A stretch of DNA of 64,000 nucleotides from Streptomyces sp. HUAS 15-9 (lineage in GTDB: Bacteria; Actinomycetota; Actinomycetes; Streptomycetales; Streptomycetaceae), in the NCBI RefSeq assembly GCF_025642155.1, contig NZ_CP106798.1, forward strand, positions 6,758,001-6,822,000, given 5' to 3'. How positions within the stretch are numbered: the first letter of the stretch is position 1; every line of letters begins with the position of its first letter. Under the pieces are notes generated by a model, which worked only from the letters and a program-made list of their open reading frames with translations, was not told the origin of the DNA and ran no database searches. The translations under genes were made by a program, and so were the position numbers. This document shows positions 48,142-57,003 of the stretch, piece after piece.

Positions 48142-49425
48142 GTGGCCGCGGCAACCGCCGAGGCCCGGCCGCTCCCGCTGCGGCGGCAGCGGGCCTTCGT
48201 GCTGCTGTGCGGCGAGCAGATCGCCGGCTCCGTCGGACGCCAGGTCACCGCCCTCGCGGTGGCGCTGCTCGCGGTGACCGATCTGGGCACGGGGCCGTTC
48301 GGGGCGGCCGCGGTGCTCGCGCTGACCTATCTGCCGGGGGCCCTGCTCAGTCCGTTCGCCGGAGTGCTCGTCGACCGGGTGCGGCTGCGCCGGCTGCTCG
48401 TCGTGGTCACCGCCGCACAGGCACTGGTCGTGGGCTCGGTCCCGCTCGTGAACACCCTGGGCGGAGTCGGCCGTCCACAGCTGTACGGCGTCGCCGTCGT
48501 CTCCGGCGCGCTGACCTTCACCCTCTCGGTCGCCCTGCAGACGGCTCTGCCCCGGGTCGTCGCGCCGGACCGGCTGCTGTCCGCCAACTCCGCGCTCACC
48601 GGGGCCCGTACGGCCGGACTGATCGGCGGCCCGGCACTCGGCGGTGTGCTGGTCGGAATCCTCGGCCCCGCCCCGGCCCTGCTGGCCGGCAGTGCGGCCT
48701 ACGCCGTCGAGGCGTTGCTCCTGCTGGCCCTGCCCGCGGCACTGAACGACCCGGCCGAACCGAGGGGCGCGCAGTCGCCGGCCTCCCTGCTCCGCACGGG
48801 ACTTGAGGTGCTGCGCGGTGAACCGAGGCTGCGCCTGATGGTCCTCGCGGGCGCCGGGCTCAACCTCGGCAGCGGTGCGTCGGGCGCGCTCCTCGTGTTC
48901 TACGCGACCCGTGATCTCGCCCTTTCCGCCTGGCAGTTGGGCATTTCGTACGCCGTGCACAGCGCGGCCACGCTGGCGGGCGTGGGTGTCGCCGGCCGCT
49001 TCGCCCGGACGGCGGGGCTGTGGTCGGCCACCAGGATCTGCGCCCTGCTGGCGGGCGGCGCGGTCTTTCTGATCCCGGCGGCCTCGCTGGGCCCCGCGTT
49101 TGAGCTGCTGCTCGGCTACCAGGCCTGTTACGGGCTCGCCGTCACCGTCTGGGCGATCTCCATGACCACGCTGCAGCAGCTCGTCACACCGGACGGCATG
49201 CGCGGCCGTGTCGCCGGGTTCGTACAGGCTGCCCTCCTCGGGACGGTGCCGGTCGGAGCGCTGGCGGGCGGCGCGCTGGCCGCCGGGATCGGCAACGTGC
49301 CCGTGCTCCTCGGGTCGGCGGTGGTGGCGCTGCTGGCGGCGGCGAGCCTGTGGACGCCGGGCGTCAGCCGACCAGCCGCAGTCGCTGCCCGCACACCCGA
49401 ACCCGGATCGTCTGCCCCCAGGTGA
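48142..49425 (+). CDS. MFS transporter, likely exporter of the RiPP-like product
   Basis: The 427-aa protein has about 11-12 transmembrane segments, an MFS motif-A-like loop (GVLVDRVRLRRLL) between helices 2 and 3, and the general features of drug/siderophore efflux MFS_3 proteins. GTG 48,142 has GAGGGG just upstream, overlapping the preceding stop region. Co-transcription with the radical SAM cassette suggests that it exports the product. Its 3' end runs 62 bp into the convergent gene, so the last residues are encoded by both strands. Confidence 0.85.
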   Translation: MAAATAEARPLPLRRQRAFVLLCGEQIAGSVGRQVTALAVALLAVTDLGTGPFGAAAVLALTYLPGALLSPFAGVLVDRVRLRRLLVVVTAAQALVVGSVPLVNTLGGVGRPQLYGVAVVSGALTFTLSVALQTALPRVVAPDRLLSANSALTGARTAGLIGGPALGGVLVGILGPAPALLAGSAAYAVEALLLLALPAALNDPAEPRGAQSPASLLRTGLEVLRGEPRLRLMVLAGAGLNLGSGASGALLVFYATRDLALSAWQLGISYAVHSAATLAGVGVAGRFARTAGLWSATRICALLAGGAVFLIPAASLGPAFELLLGYQACYGLAVTVWAISMTTLQQLVTPDGMRGRVAGFVQAALLGTVPVGALAGGALAAGIGNVPVLLGSAVVALLAAASLWTPGVSRPAAVAARTPEPGSSAPR

Positions 49426-50263
49426 GCTCCAGCGCGTCGCTCTCGATCCCGTCGCCGAAGGCGATCAGCCGATCGGACTCGACGGTGACCGACAGGGCCT
49501 GGGCGGCCGCGAGTTCGCCCGCCACCAGGGACGTTCCGGTGGCCGGTGACGGCCAGGCCTCCCGTACGAACCACAGCAGCCGGTCCTCGCCGGGGGAGGG
49601 GAGCGCGAGCCGGCTGGCCCGCTCCTGCCACACCGACCGGAGCCACCCGGTGGCCCCGGTCCCGGTTCCCACCAGCACCCCGGACGAGGCCTGGGCCTCG
49701 ACGACACCCCCGTCGCCGTCGAGGCCCAGGCGGTACCGGGCGGTCTGATGTCCGGCCGCCCCCAGATAGATCTCGTTGAGCGCGACCAGGCGCTGTGTGT
49801 CGTCCGCGACGGCCTCGACCATGGTGAGCTCGTCGGCGCCGGTGCCCCGGGCCAAAGCGGCCGGCAGCAGCGCCGCCGCGTCCGCGGGCCGGTGCCGTAC
49901 GAGCACACCGGGGTTGCGGCCCGGATCGGAGTCGATGCCCAGCACCGGCTGGCCCGCGAGGTACTTGGCGGCGTTCGCCACCAGCCCGTCCTGGCCCACC
50001 ACCACGACCACGTCCTCGGGCGCGAACAGGAAACGGTCCAGGTCGGCCCGCTCCACCCGGCTCTGCCGCCAGGTCAGCGGGACCGCCGAGGCGACCTCGG
50101 CCAGCGCGCGGCGCGTGCGGTGGTGGCGTTCGGCGACCTCGTCGATGTCACGGCCGCGGGAGGCCAGGAAGAACGCGGCCTGGCCGTGCGTGCCGTGCCG
50201 GGCCACCAACTCCTCGTACTCCGTGGTGCGATGGACCAGCACGGCACGCGGGGCGAGACTCAT
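49364..50263 (-). CDS. NAD(+) kinase-like protein with altered active-site motif
   Basis: The 299-aa protein has the two-domain NAD-kinase/diacylglycerol-kinase architecture. The usual GGDGT motif reads GQDGLVANAAKYL, and a GTGTGATGW sequence matches the second NAD-kinase motif. Loss of the second glycine and of Thr may lower or alter activity, so it may not be the housekeeping NAD kinase. Its ATG overlaps the stop of the SPFH gene (ATGA), so the two are co-expressed. A role in NAD(P) regulation together with a membrane scaffold is only a suggestion. Confidence 0.7.
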   Translation of the reverse strand: MSLAPRAVLVHRTTEYEELVARHGTHGQAAFFLASRGRDIDEVAERHHRTRRALAEVASAVPLTWRQSRVERADLDRFLFAPEDVVVVVGQDGLVANAAKYLAGQPVLGIDSDPGRNPGVLVRHRPADAAALLPAALARGTGADELTMVEAVADDTQRLVALNEIYLGAAGHQTARYRLGLDGDGGVVEAQASSGVLVGTGTGATGWLRSVWQERASRLALPSPGEDRLLWFVREAWPSPATGTSLVAGELAAAQALSVTVESDRLIAFGDGIESDALELTWGQTIRVRVCGQRLRLVG

Positions 50264-51441
50264 TCCTCCGTCCCGGTACCGCCGAGCTTCGCCAGCAGCC
50301 CGGTGAGCACGTCCGGCGACACGGTCACGCTGTCGATCCGAGGCAGGTTCTCCGCCAGCCGGGTGGCGGTCAGGGCCTGCAGCGTCGCGACACCGTCGAC
50401 TCCGGCGTCCGCGTGCACCCGCAGCCACGCGGCCTGCGCCTGTGCCCGCGCCTCACCCACCTCGCGCGCCCCCTCGGCCTCGGCGCGGGCGAGTCGTGTG
50501 GATCGGGCCGCCTCCGCCTCCGCCAGCCGGGCCGTCCGCGCGGCCTCCGCCTCGGCGAGCAGCCCGGTTCGCCGCGCCTCGGCGTCGGCCAGTCGCACCG
50601 ACCGGTCCGCCTCCGCCTCCGCGAGCTTCACCGACCGGGCCGCCTCGGCCTCGGCGAGCCGGACCGTCCGGGCCGCCTCCGCCTGGGCGCGCACCGCGTC
50701 GGCCGCCGCGTGCTCCTCGGCCTCGCGGCGCGTGTTCGTGCCGCGCTGCTCGACCAACTGCTCCTCGCGGCGGGCGAGTTCGATCTGGCTGGCCAGCTCG
50801 TTCTCGGCGATCGTCCGCTCCCGCTCGACGGCCACCGCCCGCCGCTCGTAGGTGGCCCGGTCGGCCTCCTGCTGGATCTGCTCACGAGCCGGGGTGCGCA
50901 GCGCCCGCTCCACCTCGGGCTCGGGCCGCAGCGCCATCACCCGGACGGCGACGACCTCGAGGCCGATGGCCGGCAGCCGGGGCTCATTGCCCAGCCCCTC
51001 CTCGATCCGCTCGCGCACCGCGCTCACCCCGTCGGCCAGCGCCGACGACAGCGGCGTACGGGCGAGCACGGCCAGCGCGTGCTGCTGCGCCGTCTCGGTG
51101 AGCAGCGTGCCCAGCTGCTCCAGGGGCGCGCCCCGCCACACGCCCGTGTCGGGGTCGATCGAGAAGTCCAGACGGGCGGCCGCGACGGCCGGATCACCGA
51201 TCCGGTAGGTGACCGTCGCCTGCACGGCCACGTCCTGGAAGTCGGACGTGCGGGCGTGGAAGGTCATCGCCAGTTCACGGTCGTCGACCGGCACCTCCGA
51301 GAGCGCGGCGGTCAGCGAGCGGTACCAGAAGCTGAGCCCCGGGCCGTCGTGCGCGAGCTTCCCCGACCGGTGGTGTCTGATGTGCGCCGTCGGGGCGCCG
51401 CGCAGATGGCGCCAGCCGAGGCGCCTGGTGATGTCGGCCAT
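50260..51441 (-). CDS. SPFH/band-7 domain protein with hendecad coiled coil
   Basis: The 393-aa protein has an SPFH domain (about residues 30-190) followed by a long charged helix. In the helix an 11-residue unit of type RxxRLAEAEAA repeats six to seven times (about residues 265-345, 50,450-50,680), the hendecad pattern of right-handed or straight coiled coils. No N-terminal membrane anchor is evident, unlike classic flotillins. ATG 51,441 has GGAGGGGG upstream. SPFH proteins oligomerise into scaffolds; its neighbour is a NAD-kinase-like protein. Confidence 0.82.
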   Translation of the reverse strand: MADITRRLGWRHLRGAPTAHIRHHRSGKLAHDGPGLSFWYRSLTAALSEVPVDDRELAMTFHARTSDFQDVAVQATVTYRIGDPAVAAARLDFSIDPDTGVWRGAPLEQLGTLLTETAQQHALAVLARTPLSSALADGVSAVRERIEEGLGNEPRLPAIGLEVVAVRVMALRPEPEVERALRTPAREQIQQEADRATYERRAVAVERERTIAENELASQIELARREEQLVEQRGTNTRREAEEHAAADAVRAQAEAARTVRLAEAEAARSVKLAEAEADRSVRLADAEARRTGLLAEAEAARTARLAEAEAARSTRLARAEAEGAREVGEARAQAQAAWLRVHADAGVDGVATLQALTATRLAENLPRIDSVTVSPDVLTGLLAKLGGTGTEE

Positions 51442-51458
51442 GGGACCCCCTCCTATTT

Positions 51459-51507
51459 TCGTCATATAGACGATAAACGGAGGAGGTGCTTGTCGTCAAC
51501 GGGACGA
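51459..51507. promoter_or_regulatory. Duplicated palindromic operator between the SPFH and arcA genes
   Basis: TCGTC-ATATA-GACGA (51,459-51,473) and TCGTC-AACGG-GACGA (51,493-51,507) share the same perfect half-sites and spacer length and lie 34 bp apart. The first includes TATAGA, which could be a -10 element. The arrangement suggests two dimers of one regulator controlling one or both divergent genes. Confidence 0.7.
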
Positions 51508-51574
51508 AAAACAAGAAGATTCCGATACGGTCGAGCAGAGGGTGAATGCGGTCCTCAATGGTCAGGATGGAGAC

Positions 51575-52798
51575 ATGGGATTCCACGTCGACTCCGAGGC
51601 CGGGCGGCTGCGCCGCGTCATCCTGCACCGGCCGGACCTCGAGCTCAAAAGGCTCACCCCCAGCAACAAGGACGCACTTCTCTTCGACGACGTGCTGTGG
51701 GTGCGCCGGGCGCGCGCCGAGCATGACGGGTTCGCCGACGTGCTGCGCGACCGCGGCGTCACCGTCCATCTCTTCGGTGACCTGCTCGCCGAGACCCTGG
51801 AGATCCCCGAGGCCAGGACGCTCGTCCTGGACCGGGTCTTCGACGAGAAGGAGTACGGCCCCCTCGCCACCGACCACCTCCGGGCGGCCTTCGAGACCCT
51901 GCCCGCGCGCGACCTGGCCGCGGCCCTGGTCGGCGGCATGACCAAGCGGGAGTTCCTGGACGCGCACGAGGAGCCGACCTCCGTCCGCTTCCATGTGATG
52001 GACCTGGACGACTTCCTCCTCGGCCCGCTCCCGAACCACCTCTTCACCCGGGACACCTCTGCCTGGATCTACGACGGGGTCGCCATCAACGCCATGCGCC
52101 TGCCCGCCCGGCAGCGCGAGACCGTGCACTTCGAGGCGATCTACCGGCACCATCCGCAGTTCCGGGACGAAGCGTTCCGTGTCTGGTCGGCGGGCCAGGC
52201 CGACTACCCGTCCACCATCGAGGGCGGCGACGTCCTGGTGATCGGCAACGGCGCCGTCCTGATCGGCATGAGCGAGCGCACCACCCCGCAGGCCGTGGAG
52301 ATGCTCGCGCACAAGCTGTTCGCGGCGGGCTCGGCGCGCACGATCGTCGCGCTCGACATGCCCAAGCGGCGCGCCTTCATGCACCTCGACACCGTGATGA
52401 CGATGGTCGACGGCGACACCTTCACCCAGTACGCGGGGCTCGGCATGCTCCGCTCGTACACCATCGAACCCGGCGCCGTGGACAAGGAGCTCAAGGTCAC
52501 CGACCACCCGCCGGAGCACATGCACCGGGCGATCGCCGCCTCCCTCGGGCTGAGCGAGATCCGCGTCCTGACCGCCACCCAGGACGTGCACGCGGCCGAG
52601 CGCGAGCAGTGGGACGACGGCTGCAACGTCCTCGCCGTCGAGCCCGGCGTCGTCGTCGCCTACGAGCGCAACTCCACCACCAACACGCATCTGCGCAAGC
52701 AGGGCATCGAGGTCATCGAGATCCCGGGCAGCGAACTGGGCCGGGGTAGAGGTGGGCCGCGCTGCATGAGCTGTCCCGTAGAACGGGAAGCTGTATAG
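51575..52798 (+). CDS. arcA: Arginine deiminase
   Basis: The 407-aa enzyme hydrolyses arginine to citrulline and ammonia. Guanidino-hydrolase landmarks are [19 protein letters not shown], the His-containing [13 protein letters not shown] and the C-terminal RCMSCP with catalytic Cys397. ATG 51,575 has AGGATGGAG upstream; an earlier in-frame ATG at 51,542 is less likely. The next gene is ornithine carbamoyltransferase, so the pair can carry out the first two steps of the ADI pathway. A carbamate kinase gene is not in the window. Confidence 0.96.
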   Translation: MGFHVDSEAGRLRRVILHRPDLELKRLTPSNKDALLFDDVLWVRRARAEHDGFADVLRDRGVTVHLFGDLLAETLEIPEARTLVLDRVFDEKEYGPLATDHLRAAFETLPARDLAAALVGGMTKREFLDAHEEPTSVRFHVMDLDDFLLGPLPNHLFTRDTSAWIYDGVAINAMRLPARQRETVHFEAIYRHHPQFRDEAFRVWSAGQADYPSTIEGGDVLVIGNGAVLIGMSERTTPQAVEMLAHKLFAAGSARTIVALDMPKRRAFMHLDTVMTMVDGDTFTQYAGLGMLRSYTIEPGAVDKELKVTDHPPEHMHRAIAASLGLSEIRVLTATQDVHAAEREQWDDGCNVLAVEPGVVVAYERNSTTNTHLRKQGIEVIEIPGSELGRGRGGPRCMSCPVEREAV

Positions 52799-52809
52799 AA
52801 ATGTGGTCG

Positions 52810-52820
52810 GTCGTATAGAC
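52810..52820 (+). promoter_or_regulatory. GTC-N5-GAC element before the ornithine carbamoyltransferase gene
   Basis: GTC-GTATA-GAC lies 42 bp before the start and matches the core of the two palindromes upstream of arcA (GTC-N5-GAC). It also contains TATAGA, a possible -10 box, so the gene may have its own promoter with shared control. Because the site is short, chance is possible. Confidence 0.5.
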
Positions 52821-52861
52821 TTCCAGCCGTCCCGTGTTCTCGTACCCCTGGAGCGCCCCCC

Positions 52862-53893
52862 ATGGCGACAGTCCCGACCGCCCTCGCCGGCCGCCACTTC
52901 CTCAAGGAACTGGACTTCACCCAGGAGGAGTTCCGCGGCCTGGTCGAGCTGGCCGCGGAGCTGAAGGCCGCCAAGAAGGCGGGGGCCGAGACGCAGTACC
53001 TGCGGGGCAGGAACATCGCGCTGGTCTTCGAGAAGACCTCGACGCGCACCCGGTGCGCGTTCGAGGTCGCCGCCGCCGACCAGGGCGCCTCGACGACGTA
53101 TCTCGACCCCTCCGGCTCGCAGCTGGGCCACAAGGAGTCGGTCAAGGACACCGCCCGGGTCCTCGGGCGGATGTTCGACGCCATCGAGTACCGCGGGCAC
53201 GGACAGGGCGTCATCGAGGAACTGGCCGCCTTCGCCGGGGTCCCCGTCTACAACGGCCTCACCGACGAGTGGCACCCCACCCAGATGCTCGCCGACGTGC
53301 TCACCATGACCGAGCACAGCGACAAGCCGCTCACCGACATCGCCTTCGCCTATCTCGGCGACGCCCGCTACAACATGGGCAACTCCTACCTCGTCACCGG
53401 CGCCCTGCTCGGCATGGACGTCCGGATCGTCGCGCCCCGCCTGCTGTGGCCGGACGACACCATCGTCGAGGTGGCCCAGCAGCTCGCCGGTGCCTCCGGC
53501 GCCCGGATCACGCTCACCGACGACGTGAAGGAGGGCGTGCGCGGCGCCGACTTCATCGCCACCGACGTATGGGTGTCGATGGGCGAGCCCAAGGAGGTCT
53601 GGGACGAGCGCATAGCGCTGCTGGGCCCGTACGCCGTGACCATGGACGTGCTCCGCGCCACCGGCAACGAGCAGGTGAGGTTCCTGCACTGCCTGCCCGC
53701 CTTCCACGACCTCGGCACCGCCGTCGGCCGTGAGATCCACGAGCGGCACGGACTGACCGAGCTCGAGGTCACCGACGAGGTGTTCGAGTCCGAGTACTCC
53801 CTCGTCTTCGACGAGGCGGAGAACCGGATGCACACCATCAAGGCCGTCCTCGTGGCAACCCTCGGGCGGCCTGCCTCACACGTCCTTGCCTGA
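52862..53893 (+). CDS. arcB: Ornithine carbamoyltransferase
   Basis: The 343-aa transferase interconverts ornithine plus carbamoyl phosphate and citrulline. Diagnostic motifs are the carbamoyl-phosphate loop [22 protein letters not shown] and HCLPAF near the C-terminus. Its position after arginine deiminase favours the catabolic direction (citrulline to ornithine), though sequence alone does not separate it from ArgF. A short GGCCT-CACC-AGGCC hairpin followed by TTAT (53,896-53,912) may be its terminator. Confidence 0.93.
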   Translation: MATVPTALAGRHFLKELDFTQEEFRGLVELAAELKAAKKAGAETQYLRGRNIALVFEKTSTRTRCAFEVAAADQGASTTYLDPSGSQLGHKESVKDTARVLGRMFDAIEYRGHGQGVIEELAAFAGVPVYNGLTDEWHPTQMLADVLTMTEHSDKPLTDIAFAYLGDARYNMGNSYLVTGALLGMDVRIVAPRLLWPDDTIVEVAQQLAGASGARITLTDDVKEGVRGADFIATDVWVSMGEPKEVWDERIALLGPYAVTMDVLRATGNEQVRFLHCLPAFHDLGTAVGREIHERHGLTELEVTDEVFESEYSLVFDEAENRMHTIKAVLVATLGRPASHVLA

Positions 53894-54005
53894 CCGGCCT
53901 CACCAGGCCTTATCCTGTCCGGCGGCGCGGCGCCACCCCTGCCGCGGCCGCCGCAGCGACCGACACCGGATCGCGCCCGCACCACCAGAAACGAGCACCA
54001 TCCGC

Positions 54006-55466
54006 ATGCCCGCTCAGCCCACCAGGCCGCGCATCAAGTCCCCCGCCCTGCTGGTCGCCGAATCCGGCGCCGACCGCGAAGGCCACGGCCTCAAGCGCAC
54101 GATGGGCCTCTTCCAGCTGATCTGCTTCGGCATCGGCGCGATCGTCGGCACCGGCATCTTCGTCGGTCTGTCCGACTCGGTCGCCCAGGCCGGTCCCGCG
54201 GTCGTCGTCTCCTTCGTCCTCGCCGCGATCACCTGCGTCTTCACCGCCTTCTCCTTCGCCGAGCTGGGCGGCGCGATCCCGGTCTCCGGATCGTCGTACT
54301 CCTTCGCCTACGCGGGCCTCGGCGAGTCCACCGCCTTCCTGGTCGGCTGGTGCCTGCTCCTCGAGTACGGCATCTCGATCTCGGCCGTCGCCGTCGGCTG
54401 GAGCCAGTACGTCAACGAACTGCTGCACAGCCTCACCGGCCTGCAGCTCCCGGCCGCGCTCTCGGCCGGTCCGGCCGACGGCGGGATCGTCAACGTCCCC
54501 GCCGTGATCGTCATCGCCCTCGCCTCCGTGCTGCTGGTGCGCGGTGCGCGCGAGAGCGCCCGGGCCACCGCCGCCATGGCCGCGGTCAAGCTCGCCATCC
54601 TCGTCGCCTTCTGCGCCATCGGCTACAGCGCCTTCAAGCACGGCAACCTCACCCCGTTCTCCCCGGCCGGGCTCGGCGGCGTCGGCGCCGGCACCACGGC
54701 CGCGTTCTTCTCGTACATCGGCTTCGACGCGATCACCACCGCCGGCGAGGAGGCGAAGAACCCGCGCCGCGACATCCCGGTCGCCATCCTCGTGTGCATG
54801 GGCCTGGTCACCCTGCTGTACTGCGCGGTCGCCGTCGCCGCCATCGGCGCCATCGGCGGCGACCAGGTCGCGAACCGGCCCGCCGCCCTCTCCTACGTCG
54901 TCAACCAGGTCACCGGCTCGGCGATCGGCGGCGGGGTCATCGCCTTCGGCGCGGTGGTCGCCATCGCCTCCGTCGTGCTCGCCGTGATGTACGGCCAGAC
55001 CCGCATCCTGATGTCGATGTCCCGGGACGGACTCATCCCGCGCGTCTTCGAGAAGGTGTCGCCCCGGACCTCCACGCCCGTCGCCGGCACCCTGATCGTC
55101 GCGGTCGTCTTCGCGCTCCCGGCGGCCCTCGCCCCGCTGGACGCCGTGATGAACCTGTGCACCATCGGCACGCTCGCCATCATGGCCGTCGTCAACATCA
55201 CGGTGATCGCCCTGCGCCGCCGCGAACCGGCCCTCGCCCGCTCCTTCCGGGTGCCGCTCTACCCGGTCGTCCCGCTGCTCGGCGTCGGCTTCTGCCTGTA
55301 CCTCATGTACGAGACGGGCTGGACGACCTGGATCCAGTTCGCGGTGTTCCTCGCGGCCGGATTCCTGGTGTACGTCCTCTACGGCCGCCGGAACTCCACG
55401 CTCACCGAGGCGCCGGACGCCGAGGTCACGCGGGACGCCGCTGACGCGGTACCACAGGGAGTCTGA
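54006..55466 (+). CDS. APC-superfamily amino-acid permease
   Basis: The 486-aa protein has 12 predicted membrane segments and the APC signature near helix 1 (LICFGIGAIVGTGIFV) with FSYIGFDAITTAGEEAKNP in the centre. It resembles cationic-amino-acid transporters. Following arginine deiminase and ornithine carbamoyltransferase, arginine or ornithine uptake is a reasonable guess. The 3' end overlaps the convergent ATPase gene by 41 bp. Confidence 0.9.
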   Translation: MPAQPTRPRIKSPALLVAESGADREGHGLKRTMGLFQLICFGIGAIVGTGIFVGLSDSVAQAGPAVVVSFVLAAITCVFTAFSFAELGGAIPVSGSSYSFAYAGLGESTAFLVGWCLLLEYGISISAVAVGWSQYVNELLHSLTGLQLPAALSAGPADGGIVNVPAVIVIALASVLLVRGARESARATAAMAAVKLAILVAFCAIGYSAFKHGNLTPFSPAGLGGVGAGTTAAFFSYIGFDAITTAGEEAKNPRRDIPVAILVCMGLVTLLYCAVAVAAIGAIGGDQVANRPAALSYVVNQVTGSAIGGGVIAFGAVVAIASVVLAVMYGQTRILMSMSRDGLIPRVFEKVSPRTSTPVAGTLIVAVVFALPAALAPLDAVMNLCTIGTLAIMAVVNITVIALRRREPALARSFRVPLYPVVPLLGVGFCLYLMYETGWTTWIQFAVFLAAGFLVYVLYGRRNSTLTEAPDAEVTRDAADAVPQGV

Positions 55467-55878
55467 ACCAGACCGCCTTGCCCGACTCGGTCGGGCGGTG
55501 GCCGCAGGACGAGCTCAGGGCGCGGAGCAGCAGCAGACCGCGCCCGTGCTCCTGCCAGGGATCGGGCTGCTCGACGACGGGCCGGGTCAGATGGCCGGGC
55601 GGCGCCGGGTCCGGGTCGTGCACCTCGACCTGGCAGCCGGTCGGCCGCAACTCCACCACCAGCTCTATCGGGCCGTTGCCCGAGGTGTGCTCCACCGCGT
55701 TGGCGACCAGCTCGGCCGTGAGCAGCTCGGCGGTGTCGCTGTCGGCCGCATGCTCCAGTTCCGCCAGTGCCGTACGGACCAGCGCACGCGCCACGGGCAC
55801 CGCGGCGGCGGTGTGCGGCAGCGCGATGCGCCACGAGGCTGGGGTGGAGGGGCGTTCGTACAAGACGGTTCCGTTCAT
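55426..55878 (-). CDS. Anti-sigma-factor-like histidine-kinase-fold ATPase
   Basis: The 150-aa protein is a single HATPase_c domain, as in the numerous RsbW/SpoIIAB-like regulators of Streptomyces. The N-box is ELVANAVEHT and the G-box HGRGLLLLRAL. No sigma factor or antagonist is adjacent, so the partner is unknown. ATG 55,878 was chosen over longer upstream frames. The 295-bp gap to the next gene (55,879-56,173) holds both promoters; no operator was recognised. Confidence 0.85.
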   Translation of the reverse strand: MNGTVLYERPSTPASWRIALPHTAAAVPVARALVRTALAELEHAADSDTAELLTAELVANAVEHTSGNGPIELVVELRPTGCQVEVHDPDPAPPGHLTRPVVEQPDPWQEHGRGLLLLRALSSSCGHRPTESGKAVWFRLPVVPRQRRPA

Positions 55879-56173
55879 GGAGCAGGCTGTCCTGCTTTCA
55901 ACCCAAGAGATGGTACGGCGCCCCGCTTCAGCGTCTGTCGAGGGGCACCGCAGGGGGCCTGTGGCCCCGGTAACGGGCGGCTTACCCGCTACCACGACCC
56001 GCCCACCGCGGCCGCTCCCACTGTTACCTCCCTGTCGACGACCCGTGACCGGCGTGACCGCACTCGGCCGAACGCGCCACTCGTGTCGCGTGCCCGTGAC
56101 GACAGTCATAAATGGGTGATAGCTTCATGGGGTAGAGCTACGTGAGGCACCGCCGCCCTGGGAGGCCGCCGTC

Positions 56174-57001
56174 ATGAGTCCCTTCACCGGCTCCGCCGCC
56201 CGCACCTCCGACTGGGAGCACCTGCGGGTCAAGATCGCCGACGGAGTCGCCACCGTCACCCTCGCGCGCCCCGAGAAACTCAACGCCCTCACCTTCGGCG
56301 CCTACGCCGACCTGCGCGACCTGCTCGCCGAGCTGTCCCGCGAGAGGTCGGTCCGCGCCCTGGTGCTGACCGGCGAGGGCCGCGGCTTCTGCTCCGGCGG
56401 CGACGTCGACGAGATCATCGGCGCGACACTGTCCATGGATACCGCGCAGCTCCTCGACTTCAACCGGATGACCGGGCAGGTCGTACGGGCCGTACGGGAG
56501 TGCCCGTTCCCGGTGATCGCGGCGGTGCACGGGGTGGCGGCCGGAGCGGGAGCGGTACTCGCCCTCGCGGCCGACTTCCGCATCGCCGACCCCACGGCCC
56601 GCTTCGCCTTCCTCTTCACCCGCGTGGGCCTGTCCGGCGGTGACATGGGCGCGGCCTATCTGCTGCCCCGCGTGGTCGGCCTCGGCCACGCGACCCGCCT
56701 CCTGATGCTCGGCGAGCCGGTGCGGGCGGCGGAGGCCGAGCGGATCGGCCTGATCAGCGAACTGACCGAGGAGGGCCACACCGACGAGACCGCCCTCGCC
56801 CTGGCCCACCGCCTCTCCAACGGCCCGGCCCTCGCCTACGCCCAGACGAAGGCCCTGCTCGCAGCAGAGCTGGACATGCCGCTGGCCGCGGCGGTGGAGC
56901 TGGACGCCTCGACACAGGCGCTGCTGATGAACGGCGAGGACTACGCGGAGTTCCACGCGGCGTTCACGGAGAAGAGGCCCCCGAAGTGGAGGGGGCGGTG
57001 A
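56174..57001 (+). CDS. Enoyl-CoA hydratase/isomerase family protein
   Basis: The 275-aa crotonase-fold protein has ARPEKLNALTFGAYADL, the oxyanion-hole motif GRGFCSGGDVDE and AAVHGVAAGAGAVLALAADF. A GGGAGGCC sequence precedes ATG 56,174. It is followed at once by the CoA-ester hydroxylase gene and probably hydrates or hydrolyses the ring intermediate made by that enzyme in the aryl-CoA pathway (inference). Confidence 0.9.
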   Translation: MSPFTGSAARTSDWEHLRVKIADGVATVTLARPEKLNALTFGAYADLRDLLAELSRERSVRALVLTGEGRGFCSGGDVDEIIGATLSMDTAQLLDFNRMTGQVVRAVRECPFPVIAAVHGVAAGAGAVLALAADFRIADPTARFAFLFTRVGLSGGDMGAAYLLPRVVGLGHATRLLMLGEPVRAAEAERIGLISELTEEGHTDETALALAHRLSNGPALAYAQTKALLAAELDMPLAAAVELDASTQALLMNGEDYAEFHAAFTEKRPPKWRGR

Positions 57002-57003
57002 CC

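Noticed and set aside
49364..50263. Housekeeping NAD kinase
   Set aside because: The GGDGT motif is altered to GQDGL, so standard function should not be assumed.
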